The notes beneath the pieces were generated by a model. The model was not told where the DNA came from. It worked only from the letters and a program-made list of their open reading frames with translations, and did no database searches. Below, one piece after another: positions 24,451 to 33,316 of a stretch of 55,136 nt of DNA. Numbering within the stretch: the first letter of the stretch is position 1; every line of letters begins with the position of its first letter. Source of the stretch: Amycolatopsis echigonensis (GTDB lineage: Bacteria; Actinomycetota; Actinomycetes; Mycobacteriales; Pseudonocardiaceae); contig NZ_JACJHR010000062.1 of NCBI RefSeq assembly GCF_014174495.1, positions 1 through 55,136 on the forward strand, in the 5' to 3' direction. The translations under genes and the position numbers were made by a program.

Positions 24451-27237
24451 CTACCCCCGCACCAACCCAGCCAGCTGCGCCCGCACCCGGTCCGCGTCCG
24501 GGTGGTCCAGCCTCGTCAACAACCGGACCGCGCGTAGCCAGCAGTCTCGGGCCGCGGCGGTGCGGCCGTAGCGTAGGTGTGCGGTGCCGAGTTCCGACAG
24601 CACATCCGCGGCCTCATACTCCTCATCCATGGCGAAGAACATGTCGACTGCCTCGGACAGGCACTCGATTCCCTCCACGTGCCGCCCCAAGCCCAGCAAC
24701 GCGCGGGCCCTCGCGGCTAACGAAAAGCGGCCCTGCGGCAGGTCGTCCGGAGGGACCAAAGCCAGCGCCTCGTCCGCGAGCGACAGGGCCTGCGGGTAGT
24801 CGCCCATCATCGCGCACAGGTCGCCCAAGGCGCGCAAAACGTTCGCCTCCACCGAGGTGAATCCCAGTTCCCGCGTGATTTCCAGCGACCGCAGGCCATG
24901 CCGGTACGCCTCCGGGAAGTCCTCGATGTTCTGCGCGGTCATCGCCAGGTTGTAACGCGCCCGCGCCTCTCCCGGCAGCGAGCCCAGTTCCAGCTGCACA
25001 GCCAGCGCCTGCTCGAGATACTCGCGCGCCAGCACGTAGTTCCGCGCGACTCCCTCGATCACGCCGAGTCCATTGAGGATCGCCGCTTCACCGTGCCGCT
25101 CACCGGAATTCCGCGCCGCCCGCAGGCCAATCTCGAAGACGTACCGCCATTCGTCGACCCGTGCGCGGCCGGCGAAGTAGGTGAACAGCGACCACGCCAG
25201 TCGCCAGCACCGCGCGTACTGGCCGATCCGGAACGACCATTGGATCACCGAGAGCAGATTCGCGTGTTCCTCGATAAACCAAGCCAACGCCCGGTGGAAG
25301 TCCGAAAACTCGAGCACTCCGTCAGACAGGATCGGCCCGATTTCGTCCATCAGCTGGTGCGGACGCATCGCCAGACCCGCGTTCCGCGCCGACGCGATGA
25401 ACCAGTCGAGCAATCGCGCGCTGGCCGCCATGCGTTCGGCGGCGTCGTCTTCTTGTTCCGACAGTTCAGTGGCATAGGCGCGAATCAGGTCGTGGAACTG
25501 GTACCGGCCCGGTTTCGGCTGGGTGAGCAGGTGCGCCGAAACGAGCGTGTCGAGAGCGCCGCGAGTGTCCTTTTCAGACCTTCCGTTGAGCGCTACTGCC
25601 ATACCCAGCGACAAATCCGGGCCGACCGACAGCGCCAGCAACCGCAGCAGCCTCGCCGCCGCTGGACACAAAACCCGGTAGGAATAAGAAAAGACCGTGC
25701 GGATGTTGGTCTCGTCGCCGTCGCCTAGGTCGAAAGTGCTCAACCGGCCGGCATCCGAGGGCAGCGCTGTCACGAACTCGTCCAGCGGCAGCCGCGGGAA
25801 CTGCGCCGCGCGCACGGCGAGGATCCGGATCGCCAGCGGGAGTCCGCCGCAATACTGCACAAACCGGCCAGCCGCGACGGGATCCTCGTGCACCCGCTCG
25901 ACCCCGATGGCCGAGGCGAGCAGTTCCACCGCTTCTTCACTGTCCAATTCAGACAGAGCGATTCGTCGGGCGCCGTGTGTCGCGACCAGTCCGCGCAACT
26001 GCCAGCGACTCGTCACCACGACAAGGCATCCCGGTCCAGGCAACAAGTAGCGCACTTGTTCGGTGCTGTTCGCATTGTCCAGAACCACCAGTAGCCGCCG
26101 ACCGGTGGTGTACGTGCGCCAAGTCGCCGCTCGTTCGTCCAAACCGGACGGAATTCGGTCGGCGGGAACACCCAGCGCGATGAGCATTGTCTCCAGCGCG
26201 GCGATCGGTGGCACCGGTGCGCCTGGACCGTAGCCACGCAAGTCCAGAAACACTTGACCACCGGTAAAACGATCGGCGATCTGGTGTGCGAAGTGGACAG
26301 ACAGGGTGGTTTTCCCTTGTCCGCCCATGCCTTCCACCGACGCGATGGGCGTGGAGGTCCCGTCGTCGAGGGCTTCCGGCAGCAACGCGCGCAGGGCTTT
26401 CAGATCCGCTGCTCGACCGGCGAAAGCACCTAGATCGGCCGGAAGTTGGTGCGGTATATGGGGTTCCAGAGGCGTCCGGAAACGGGTGCCCGCGTCGCCG
26501 CCCAGCACGAGCCGGTGTGCGCGCTGCAGTCCGGCACCGGGGTCCAAGCCCAGTTCCTCGGCGAGCAATCCGCTGATCCGCCGGTACACGTCCAGCGCCT
26601 CGGCCTGCCGCCCGGAGCGGAGGAGCGCGTACATCAACTGTTCGTGCGGTCGTTCCCGCAACGGATTTTCGCGCGTCAACCGCTCCAACTCGGGCACGAC
26701 GGTGTCGTGTTCGCCGACGGTCAGCAACGTCTCGGCCCACAGCTCGCGCACCCGCGTGCGCTCCTCGGCGAGCTGCCCGACCTCGTCCCGGTGCAGTGCG
26801 TCCGACTCGACGTTCTGCAGCGCCGGGCCCCGCCACTGCCCCAGCGCGGCCTCGAAATACCCCGCCGCCCGCCGGTGTTCGCCTCGTTCCGCCGCGCTGC
26901 GGCCCCGCGCCGCGAATTGCCGGAACCGACCGAGGTCCACCGCGTTCTCGTCGACTTCCAGCAGGTAGCCGCCGCGTTCGGTGCGGATCGACGCGCCGTC
27001 GCCGAGCGCCCGCCGCAACCGCAGGACGTAGGTCTGCAGCGCACCCTTCGACCGGCGCTGGTCGTCGCCCCACAGCCAGTGGCTGAGCACGTCGACCGAC
27101 ACCAGGCGGTTGGCCCGCAGCAGCAGTCCGGCGAGCACGATCAGCGGGCGGCTGCCGCCCAGCGGCACCACCTGGTCCCCGGCCAGCACCTCGGCCGGGC
27201 CGAGCACCCGGAAGTCGAGGCCGTCCACACGTTCCAT
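24451..27237 (-). CDS. AfsR/SARP-family transcriptional regulator (BTAD-NB-ARC-TPR)
   Basis: Large pathway-type activator of 928 residues, most similar in layout to AfsR. It has an N-terminal OmpR-like DNA-binding domain (RVLGPAEVLAGDQVVPLGG to RTERGGYLLEV), a bacterial transcriptional activation domain (about 75-235, with LYA-type YRRISGLLAEELGLDPG), an NB-ARC ATPase with Walker A GMGGQGKTTL, RRLLVVLDNAN (kinase 2) and GGLPLAIRI, and C-terminal tetratricopeptide repeats. ATG 27237 is preferred; the in-frame start 23 codons upstream would overlap the divergent menC start. No biosynthetic cluster is visible next to it, so its target genes are unknown. Confidence 0.92.
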   Translation of the reverse strand: MERVDGLDFRVLGPAEVLAGDQVVPLGGSRPLIVLAGLLLRANRLVSVDVLSHWLWGDDQRRSKGALQTYVLRLRRALGDGASIRTERGGYLLEVDENAVDLGRFRQFAARGRSAAERGEHRRAAGYFEAALGQWRGPALQNVESDALHRDEVGQLAEERTRVRELWAETLLTVGEHDTVVPELERLTRENPLRERPHEQLMYALLRSGRQAEALDVYRRISGLLAEELGLDPGAGLQRAHRLVLGGDAGTRFRTPLEPHIPHQLPADLGAFAGRAADLKALRALLPEALDDGTSTPIASVEGMGGQGKTTLSVHFAHQIADRFTGGQVFLDLRGYGPGAPVPPIAALETMLIALGVPADRIPSGLDERAATWRTYTTGRRLLVVLDNANSTEQVRYLLPGPGCLVVVTSRWQLRGLVATHGARRIALSELDSEEAVELLASAIGVERVHEDPVAAGRFVQYCGGLPLAIRILAVRAAQFPRLPLDEFVTALPSDAGRLSTFDLGDGDETNIRTVFSYSYRVLCPAAARLLRLLALSVGPDLSLGMAVALNGRSEKDTRGALDTLVSAHLLTQPKPGRYQFHDLIRAYATELSEQEDDAAERMAASARLLDWFIASARNAGLAMRPHQLMDEIGPILSDGVLEFSDFHRALAWFIEEHANLLSVIQWSFRIGQYARCWRLAWSLFTYFAGRARVDEWRYVFEIGLRAARNSGERHGEAAILNGLGVIEGVARNYVLAREYLEQALAVQLELGSLPGEARARYNLAMTAQNIEDFPEAYRHGLRSLEITRELGFTSVEANVLRALGDLCAMMGDYPQALSLADEALALVPPDDLPQGRFSLAARARALLGLGRHVEGIECLSEAVDMFFAMDEEYEAADVLSELGTAHLRYGRTAAARDCWLRAVRLLTRLDHPDADRVRAQLAGLVRG

Positions 27238-27304
27238 TGTGGCGTTGAGACGGCCCCCGCGGCACCTAGGTTCCGCCGCGGCGGCGATGGCATGATCGGC
27301 AGTC

Positions 27305-28243
27305 ATGCAGGTCTACGCGCTCCCGCTGCACACCCGGTTCCGGGACATCACCGTCCGTGAAGGGCTGTTGGTTCGCGGTGCCGCCGGCTGGGGCGAGTTC
27401 TGCCCGTTCGCGGACTATTCGGACACCGAGAGCGTTCCCTGGCTCGCCGCCGCGCTCGAGGCGAGCGAAGAAGGCTGGCCCGAACCGGTCCGCGACCGCA
27501 TTGAGGTGAACACGACAGTCCCCATCGTGTCGCCGGAACGCGCGCACGAACTGGTCCGAACCTCCGGTTGCCGCACCGCGAAGGTCAAGGTCGCCGACAA
27601 ACGCGCGACACTGGCCGAGGACTGCGCGCGCATCGAAGCGGTGCGCGACGCGTTGGGTCCGTCCGGCGCGATCCGGGTCGACGCCAACATGGCGTGGGAT
27701 GTCGACACCGCCGTGCACGCGCTGGGCGAACTGGACCGCGCAGCAGGTGGACTGGAGTACGCCGAGCAGCCGTGCCCGACCATCGACGACCTGGCCGCCG
27801 TTCGACGCCGGGTGTCGGTGCGGATCGCGGCCGACGAATCGATCCGCCGCGCGGAAGATCCGCTGAAGGTCGCGGTCGCGGGAGCTGCCGACATCGCGGT
27901 GCTCAAGGTCGCCCCGCTCGGCGGAGTACGGCGTGCGCTGGAGGTCGCGGAGGCGTGCGGCCTGCCGTGCGTGGTGTCGTCGGCGGTCGAGACAAGTGTC
28001 GGGCTGGCCGCCGGGCTCGCCCTCGCCGGAGCCTTGCCGGAGCTGGACTTCGCCTGCGGACTCGGCACGATGTCATTGCTGCGCGGGGATGTCTGCACCG
28101 CCACACTGTCCCCTGTGGACGGTCATCTGCCGGTGCTGCGGCAAGCGCCGGAACCCGACGCCTACGCCGAATTCGCCGCGTCGCCCGAGGTGGAAGCGGC
28201 GTGGCTGGACCGGTTCGAGCGGGTCCGGAAGATCAGCGGATAA
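27305..28243 (+). CDS. menC: o-Succinylbenzoate synthase
   Basis: Enolase-superfamily enzyme that dehydrates SHCHC to o-succinylbenzoate in menaquinone synthesis. The 312-residue protein keeps the superfamily residues: KVKVADK (catalytic Lys pair region), metal ligands in RVDANMAW, YAEQP and AADESIRR, and Lys in LKVAPLGGV. It starts at ATG 27305, divergent from the SARP gene with a 67-bp spacer. No other men genes are in the window. N-acylamino-acid racemase activity, known for relatives in Amycolatopsis, cannot be excluded. Confidence 0.9.
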   Translation: MQVYALPLHTRFRDITVREGLLVRGAAGWGEFCPFADYSDTESVPWLAAALEASEEGWPEPVRDRIEVNTTVPIVSPERAHELVRTSGCRTAKVKVADKRATLAEDCARIEAVRDALGPSGAIRVDANMAWDVDTAVHALGELDRAAGGLEYAEQPCPTIDDLAAVRRRVSVRIAADESIRRAEDPLKVAVAGAADIAVLKVAPLGGVRRALEVAEACGLPCVVSSAVETSVGLAAGLALAGALPELDFACGLGTMSLLRGDVCTATLSPVDGHLPVLRQAPEPDAYAEFAASPEVEAAWLDRFERVRKISG

Positions 28244-28328
28244 GGGAGACTTCAGGGTCGCGTCCCCAGGGCTTTCTCCGGGACGTTCCCGGATGTGCGG
28301 CGGGCTCCCGGCGCGGAGTATTGCTGGC

Positions 28329-28538
28329 ATGACGGACAACGTGCAGGCCGCACCGGCCAAGAAGATCTTCCGCAGCCGCTCCGACCGCATGCTCACCGGC
28401 GTGTGCGGCGGATGGGCCAACTACCTCAACGTCGACCCCGCGGTGGTGCGCATCGCCGCGGTCGCCGGGGCCGTGCTTTCGGCCGGGGTGATCCTCCCGG
28501 TCTACGCCGCCGCCGCGGTCCTGACGCCCGAAGACTGA
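28329..28538 (+). CDS. PspC-domain small membrane protein
   Basis: 69-residue protein made almost entirely of a PspC domain: basic FRSRSDRMLTGVCGGWANYL, then VDPAVVRIAAVAG leading into one membrane helix and a terminal TPED. PspC domains act in phage-shock/envelope stress signalling. It stands alone, 85 bases after menC, and ends 12 bases before a terminator shared with groEL. Confidence 0.88.
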   Translation: MTDNVQAAPAKKIFRSRSDRMLTGVCGGWANYLNVDPAVVRIAAVAGAVLSAGVILPVYAAAAVLTPED

Positions 28539-28549
28539 GCCCAGGAACG

Positions 28550-28590
28550 GGCGAAGCCCGGCCCACCGCGAGGGTGAACCGGGCTTCGCC
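28550..28590. terminator. Bidirectional terminator between pspC-like gene and groEL
   Basis: Perfect 12-bp stem GGCGAAGCCCGG/CCGGGCTTCGCC with a 17-base loop between the convergent genes. It could serve both transcripts; no long T-run is present on either side. Confidence 0.75.
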
Positions 28591-28606
28591 GGAAAAGCAG
28601 CCGAAC

Positions 28607-30235
28607 TCAGAAGTCCATGCCACCCATGCCGCCGGACGGGTCGGCCGGAGCGGCAGCAGCCTTCTCCGGCTTGTCCGCGACGACAGCCTCGGTGGTCAGG
28701 AACAGCGCCGCGATGGAAGCGGCGTTCTGCAGCGCGGAGCGGGTGACCTTCGTCGGGTCCGGCACGCCGGCCGCGAGCAGGTCCTCGTACTCGCCGGTGG
28801 CGGCGTTCAGGCCGTGGCCCTGCGGCAGGCCCTTGACCTTCTCCGCCACGACGCCGCCCTCGAGACCGGCGTTGATCGCGATCTGCTTGAGCGGAGCCTC
28901 GACGGCGACCTTGACGATGTTCGCGCCAGTGGCCTCGTCGCCCTCGAGCTTCAGGCCCGCGAAAGCGGCCTCGGCAGCCTGGATCAGGGCCACGCCACCG
29001 CCGGCGACGATGCCCTCTTCCACGGCGGCCTTGGCGTTGCGCACCGCGTCCTCGATGCGGTGCTTGCGCTCCTTCAGCTCGACCTCGGTCGCGGCGCCGG
29101 CCTTGATGACGGCCACGCCGCCGGCCAGCTTCGCGAGCCGCTCCTGCAGCTTCTCGCGGTCGTAGTCCGAGTCGGAGTTCTCGATCTCCGCGCGGATCTG
29201 GTTGACGCGACCCTGGATCTGGTCGGCGTCGCCCGCACCCTCGACGATGGTGGTCTCGTCACGGGTGATGACGGCCTTGCGGGCACGGCCCAGCAGCGAC
29301 AGGTCCGCGTTCTCCAGCTTGAGGCCGACGTCCTCGGAGATGACCTGGCCGCCGGTCAGGATCGCGATGTCCTGCAGGATCGCCTTGCGGCGGTCGCCGA
29401 AGCCCGGGGCCTTGACGGCGACGGACTTGAAGGTGCCGCGGATCTTGTTGACGACCAGGGTCGCCAGGGCTTCGCCCTCGACGTCCTCGGCGATGATCAG
29501 GAGCGGCTTGCCGGACTGGATGACCTTCTCCAGCAGCGGCAGGACGTCCTTGACGTTGGAGATCTTGGAACCGAAGAGCAGGACGTACGGGTCCTCCAGC
29601 TCGGCTTCCTGGCGCTCCGGGTCGGTCACGAAGTAACCGGACACGTAGCCCTTGTCGAAGCGCATGCCCTCGGTGAGCTCCAGCTCGAGCCCGAAGGTGT
29701 TGCTCTCCTCGACGGTGACGACGCCTTCCTTGCCGACCTTGTCCAGCGCCTCGGCGATCAGCTCGCCGATGGTGCGGTCAGCGGCCGAGATCGAGGCGGT
29801 AGCAGCGATCTGCTCCTTGGTCTCGATCTGGACGGCGGCCTTGTGCAGCTGCTCGGTGATGGCCTCGACAGCCGCCTCGATGCCGCGCTTCAGCGAGATC
29901 GGGTCGGCACCGGCCGCGACGTTGCGCAGGCCCTCGCGCACGAGCGCCTGGGCCAGCACGGTGGCGGTGGTGGTGCCGTCGCCCGCGACGTCGTCGGTCT
30001 TCTTGGCAACTTCCTTGACGAGCTCGGCCCCGATCTTCTCCCACGGGTCCTCGAGCTCGATCTCCTTGGCGATGGAGACACCGTCGTTGGTGATCGTCGG
30101 CGCGCCCCACTTCTTTTCGAGCACGACGTTCCGGCCCCGCGGGCCGAGGGTCACCTTGACGGCTTCGGCGAGGGTGTTCAAGCCGCGCTCAAGACCGCGG
30201 CGGGCGTCCTCGTCGAACGCGATCAGTTTGGCCAT
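28607..30235 (-). CDS. groL: Chaperonin GroEL, solo copy (GroEL2 type)
   Basis: 60-kDa chaperonin subunit that folds proteins in an ATP-driven double ring. The 542-residue sequence is full length with the ATP loop GDGTTTATVL (85-94), the apical and hinge regions intact, and the C-terminal GGMGGMDF typical of the main housekeeping GroEL of actinobacteria. There is no groES beside it, as usual for this copy. The ATG lies 15 bases after a GGAGGA-like ribosome binding site. Two CIRCE elements upstream indicate HrcA repression and heat induction. Confidence 0.97.
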   Translation of the reverse strand: MAKLIAFDEDARRGLERGLNTLAEAVKVTLGPRGRNVVLEKKWGAPTITNDGVSIAKEIELEDPWEKIGAELVKEVAKKTDDVAGDGTTTATVLAQALVREGLRNVAAGADPISLKRGIEAAVEAITEQLHKAAVQIETKEQIAATASISAADRTIGELIAEALDKVGKEGVVTVEESNTFGLELELTEGMRFDKGYVSGYFVTDPERQEAELEDPYVLLFGSKISNVKDVLPLLEKVIQSGKPLLIIAEDVEGEALATLVVNKIRGTFKSVAVKAPGFGDRRKAILQDIAILTGGQVISEDVGLKLENADLSLLGRARKAVITRDETTIVEGAGDADQIQGRVNQIRAEIENSDSDYDREKLQERLAKLAGGVAVIKAGAATEVELKERKHRIEDAVRNAKAAVEEGIVAGGGVALIQAAEAAFAGLKLEGDEATGANIVKVAVEAPLKQIAINAGLEGGVVAEKVKGLPQGHGLNAATGEYEDLLAAGVPDPTKVTRSALQNAASIAALFLTTEAVVADKPEKAAAAPADPSGGMGGMDF

Positions 30236-30394
30236 TGCGGTGTGGTCCTCCGGTATTGGGCGCCACCGCCGCGCTGTCTCCAGCGGCGGCAGCAGGACAC
30301 GTCCTCGGCCAGGCTCGGTGCCCGCGACGGACGACTGACCGGTGGGTCAGCCTCACCGTCCCGACCTTCAGGCAGGCGGTCGGTGACCGCTCGC

Positions 30395-30421
30395 CTAGCA
30401 CTCGACGGCGTCGAGTGCCAA
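30395..30421. promoter_or_regulatory. CIRCE element 1 (HrcA operator)
   Basis: CTAGCACTC, nine bases, GAGTGCCAA: close to the TTAGCACTC-N9-GAGTGCTAA consensus. It lies in the groEL leader/promoter, the nearer of the two copies. Confidence 0.9.
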
Positions 30422-30429
30422 TGCCGTGT

Positions 30430-30456
30430 TTAGCACTCTCCGGGGTCGAGTGCAAG
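30430..30456. promoter_or_regulatory. CIRCE element 2 (HrcA operator)
   Basis: TTAGCACTC, nine bases, GAGTGCAAG. Centre-to-centre distance to element 1 is 35 bp. It is followed at 30502 by the stop of the kinase gene, which is transcribed toward groEL. Confidence 0.9.
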
Positions 30457-30501
30457 GAGCGCAGGTCAGCGCCGGTGCCCGGCGGGACCAGGTCGACCCG
30501 G

Positions 30502-32190
30502 TCAGTGGCTCGGCTGGATGTGGATCGACGACGGCGGCGGGCGCAGCGACGACGGTCCGGCCGACTTCGAGCCGCCCGGACCGACCGGGATGTTGGGCGC
30601 CGAGGACGTCGGAGCGGTGCCGCCGTTGTCCTTGTCGTCCCCGCCGAAGAGGAAGATCGCGCCGACGACCAGTCCGGCCACGACGAGCACCCCCAGCGCG
30701 ATCCACAGCCACTTCAGGCCGCCGCTCTTGGGCTTCGTTTCGAACGCGCCCGCGCCGCCTGCCGGGGACGGCGGGCGCAGCCGCATCGGGTCGCCGAAGG
30801 CCTGGTTCGGGTGCCCCTGCTGGGTGGGCTGAGCGGGGTAGCCGGGCTGGTTCGGGTAGCCGCCGTAGCCGGGCGGGGGGCCTTGCGGTGGCTGCTGGCC
30901 CGGGTGTCCCGGTTGGCCGGGGTAGCCGTAGCCGGGAGGCGGGCCTGCCGGTGCTTGGCCGGGGTAGCCCTGCTGGCCAGGGTGCGGCTGTCCGGGCTGT
31001 GCTGGATAACCGGGCGGGGGCTGGTTGCCGTAACCGGCGGGACCGCCGTAGCCGCCTTGGGCGGGGTATCCCGCTTGACCGGGTTGCGGGGCGCCCCAAC
31101 CACCGGGGACGCCCTGGCCGCCCGGCGCACCACCGCCGGGACCGCCCTGTCCCGGAACTCCGGGAGCTCCAGGCTGCCCGCCGGGACCAGCGCCAGGTCC
31201 GCCTTGCCCAGCCGGTCCGCCAGCCCCGGGTCCCGAACCGCCGGGTCCGCTGGCTCCCGGTCCGCCGGCGCCGCCAGGTCCTTGCTGCATGCCCGCCTCC
31301 GGAAGTCCGTTCGGCCGGGCGGGGCCCGGCGGGGTGTCCGAGGTCGCGAGCGAGCCGAGCGCGACCCTGGCCGCGGCGATCATCGCGACGCAGTTCGGGT
31401 AGCGGTCGTTCGGGTTTTTCGCCATGCCCTTGCGGATCACGTCGTCCACGGCGGCCGGGAGCGCGACCACGCTCGCCACCGACGGCGGTTCTCCGCCGAG
31501 GTGGCCCTTGATGACGGTGGGGACGTCACCGCGGAACGGCGGGTTGCCGGTCAGGCAGGCGAACAGCACGCAGGTGAGGGCGTACTGGTCGGTGCGGCCG
31601 TCGAGCGGTTCGCCGCGCAGGTGTTCCGGCGCGGCGTAGGTGGGCGAGCCGAGGAAGTCGCCGCCGCGGGTGCGGTGGCCGGTGGCGCCGCGGCGGGTGA
31701 GACCGAAGTCGGCGACGTAGACGTGCTCGCGCGAGGTCTCGCGGCTGGTGACGAGGACGTTGGCCGGTTTGACGTCAAGGTGCACGAGGCCGTGGTTGTG
31801 CAGCGTGTCGAGGGCGTCGGCGACCTGGTCGAGCAGGCTGAGCGCGCGGGACGGGCTGATCGGGCCCGCGGACATGAGGCCGGCGAGGTCTCCGCCGTCG
31901 ACCATCCGCATGGCGATGTAGAGCATGCCGTCGAGTTCGCCGAAGTCGTACAGCGGCACGACGTTGGCGTGGTCGATCGCGGAGGTGTTGCGTGCCTCGT
32001 CGACGAACCGCTCGCGGAACTCGGCGTCGGCGCCGAGGTGGTCACCGATGACCTTCAGCGCCACCTTGCGGCCGAGCCGCGTGTCCGTGGCCTGATAGGT
32101 CACGCTCATGCCGCCCTTGCCGAGCACCGAGTCGATGCGGTAGTGGCCCAGCTGGCGACCGGTGAGGTCCCCCGACACGTCGCCTGTCAC
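30502..32190 (-). CDS. Transmembrane PknB-type Ser/Thr kinase with collagen-like linker
   Basis: 562-residue eukaryotic-like kinase. The kinase domain (about 15-280) has Gly loop GKGGMS (24-29), Lys46, Glu65, the catalytic loop HLDVKPANVL with Asp139, DFG (161-163) and APE (187-189). The canonical HRD Arg is Leu138, so it is a non-RD kinase not expected to need the usual activation-loop switch. A roughly 190-residue Gly/Pro/Gln linker full of GYPGQPG-like repeats leads to one membrane helix (about 492-516) and only about 46 extracytoplasmic residues, with no PASTA or other sensor domain. Start GTG 32190. It is transcribed toward groEL with 266 bp between. Confidence 0.92.
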   Translation of the reverse strand: MTGDVSGDLTGRQLGHYRIDSVLGKGGMSVTYQATDTRLGRKVALKVIGDHLGADAEFRERFVDEARNTSAIDHANVVPLYDFGELDGMLYIAMRMVDGGDLAGLMSAGPISPSRALSLLDQVADALDTLHNHGLVHLDVKPANVLVTSRETSREHVYVADFGLTRRGATGHRTRGGDFLGSPTYAAPEHLRGEPLDGRTDQYALTCVLFACLTGNPPFRGDVPTVIKGHLGGEPPSVASVVALPAAVDDVIRKGMAKNPNDRYPNCVAMIAAARVALGSLATSDTPPGPARPNGLPEAGMQQGPGGAGGPGASGPGGSGPGAGGPAGQGGPGAGPGGQPGAPGVPGQGGPGGGAPGGQGVPGGWGAPQPGQAGYPAQGGYGGPAGYGNQPPPGYPAQPGQPHPGQQGYPGQAPAGPPPGYGYPGQPGHPGQQPPQGPPPGYGGYPNQPGYPAQPTQQGHPNQAFGDPMRLRPPSPAGGAGAFETKPKSGGLKWLWIALGVLVVAGLVVGAIFLFGGDDKDNGGTAPTSSAPNIPVGPGGSKSAGPSSLRPPPSSIHIQPSH

Positions 32191-32261
32191 GCAGCGCAGC
32201 TTAACGCGCCGGTATCCGCTGCCACTGCCGGTTCGCCCAACCGGTCAGCGGACCTGCCTCG

Positions 32262-32465
32262 CTAGACCTTGCGGACGTCCGCGGCCTGGCTTCGGCCGTC
32301 GCGGCCGGACTGGACTTCGAACTCCACCCGGTCGCCCTCGTCGAGAGTGCGGAATCCGTCGGCCTGGATGGCCGAATAGTGAACGAAGACGTCCGGGCCT
32401 TCGGGGGATTCGATGAACCCGTAGCCCTTTTCCGAGTTGAACCACTTGACGGTGCCGACTGCCAC
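32262..32465 (-). CDS. Cold-shock domain protein (CspA family)
   Basis: 67-residue single-strand nucleic-acid binding protein acting as RNA chaperone. RNP1 and RNP2 are present as KGYGFI and VFVHYSAI, after GTVKWFNSE. GTG 32465 is chosen because GGGAGGG precedes it and the product then matches the family's standard length. Monocistronic. Confidence 0.95.
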   Translation of the reverse strand: MAVGTVKWFNSEKGYGFIESPEGPDVFVHYSAIQADGFRTLDEGDRVEFEVQSGRDGRSQAADVRKV

Positions 32466-32570
32466 GGCGCCCTCCCTCGGGACGAGAATCCGCTGTCCAT
32501 CAGCGTGCGAAGTGCAGTTCACGCTACCGGAATCAGCGCTCCCGGCAATGGGGTAATCGGCAGATTCCTC

Positions 32571-33182
32571 TTACGCCCGCGCTACTCGCCGGTTGCGTGA
32601 TTGGACGAGGACGGTCCCCGGTCCGGCGAAATCGAGGACGAGCCCTTCGCCGGTGCGCAGCGATTGCGGGCCGCTCGGGTCGAGCGCGCGCAACCGGCAT
32701 TGCACGGTGTCGGGATAGGCGAGGAGATAGTCCGGCCGCACGGTCACGATCTCGCCGCGGCCGAGGTCGAACGAGTCGACCGGGCCGGGCGCGGTGAGCA
32801 GCAGCGGGCCGCGGCCGCTGTAGTGCTCGAGGAACCCGGAATCGGCGCCGAACAACTGCTGCAGCGGGGCCCAGTTCTGGTCGACGCGGACCGTGCTCGG
32901 CCGGGCGAGCACGCTCTCGCGGTGCACCGACCAGCCGGTGGACCCGGTGAGTTCGAGCGGGTAGACGTCGCCGGGGCCGAGCGGGGCCAGGTCGACCCAG
33001 CCGCCCTCCTGCGGTGCGGTGAACACCGAACGGCCGCCCTTGCGGCCGCGGTTCTGGTTCGTCTCCGCCACGTTGAAGCTGCTGGCCAGCAACGTTTCCG
33101 CGGCGGCCTGCACGGCTTCGCCGGGGGCGAGCAGTACGCGGGCGACGCCGAACCCCGGCGTGTGCCTGGTGTGGACGCGCAT
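32571..33182 (-). CDS. AIM24/DUF124-family protein
   Basis: 203-residue protein of the AIM24 (TIGR00266) family, a double-stranded beta-helix fold of unknown biochemical role. Indicators are RVLLAPGEAVQAAAETLLA, the GPGDVYPLEL segment, a GRGPLLLTAPGPV stretch and FDLGRGEIVTVRPDYLLAY, where the family usually has its AF.G-rich core. It is divergent from moeA with a 134-bp spacer containing a hairpin around CCCGGC/GCCGGG (33256-33280). Confidence 0.75.
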   Translation of the reverse strand: MRVHTRHTPGFGVARVLLAPGEAVQAAAETLLASSFNVAETNQNRGRKGGRSVFTAPQEGGWVDLAPLGPGDVYPLELTGSTGWSVHRESVLARPSTVRVDQNWAPLQQLFGADSGFLEHYSGRGPLLLTAPGPVDSFDLGRGEIVTVRPDYLLAYPDTVQCRLRALDPSGPQSLRTGEGLVLDFAGPGTVLVQSRNRRVARA

Positions 33183-33316
33183 GTCAGCGGGGCGTCGCGA
33201 GCGCGGCGCGCCCGGGCTGGTTGCGGACCCGAAACTGCATCAGAACTCTCCCCGTACTCCCCGGCTTGTGCCGGGAGAGTGTTGCACGACGGGCAGCAAG
33301 AGGGAGGATGGTCCGC

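Noticed and set aside
27238..27306. Longer start for the SARP regulator
   Set aside because: It would overlap the menC start codon and consume the only divergent promoter space.
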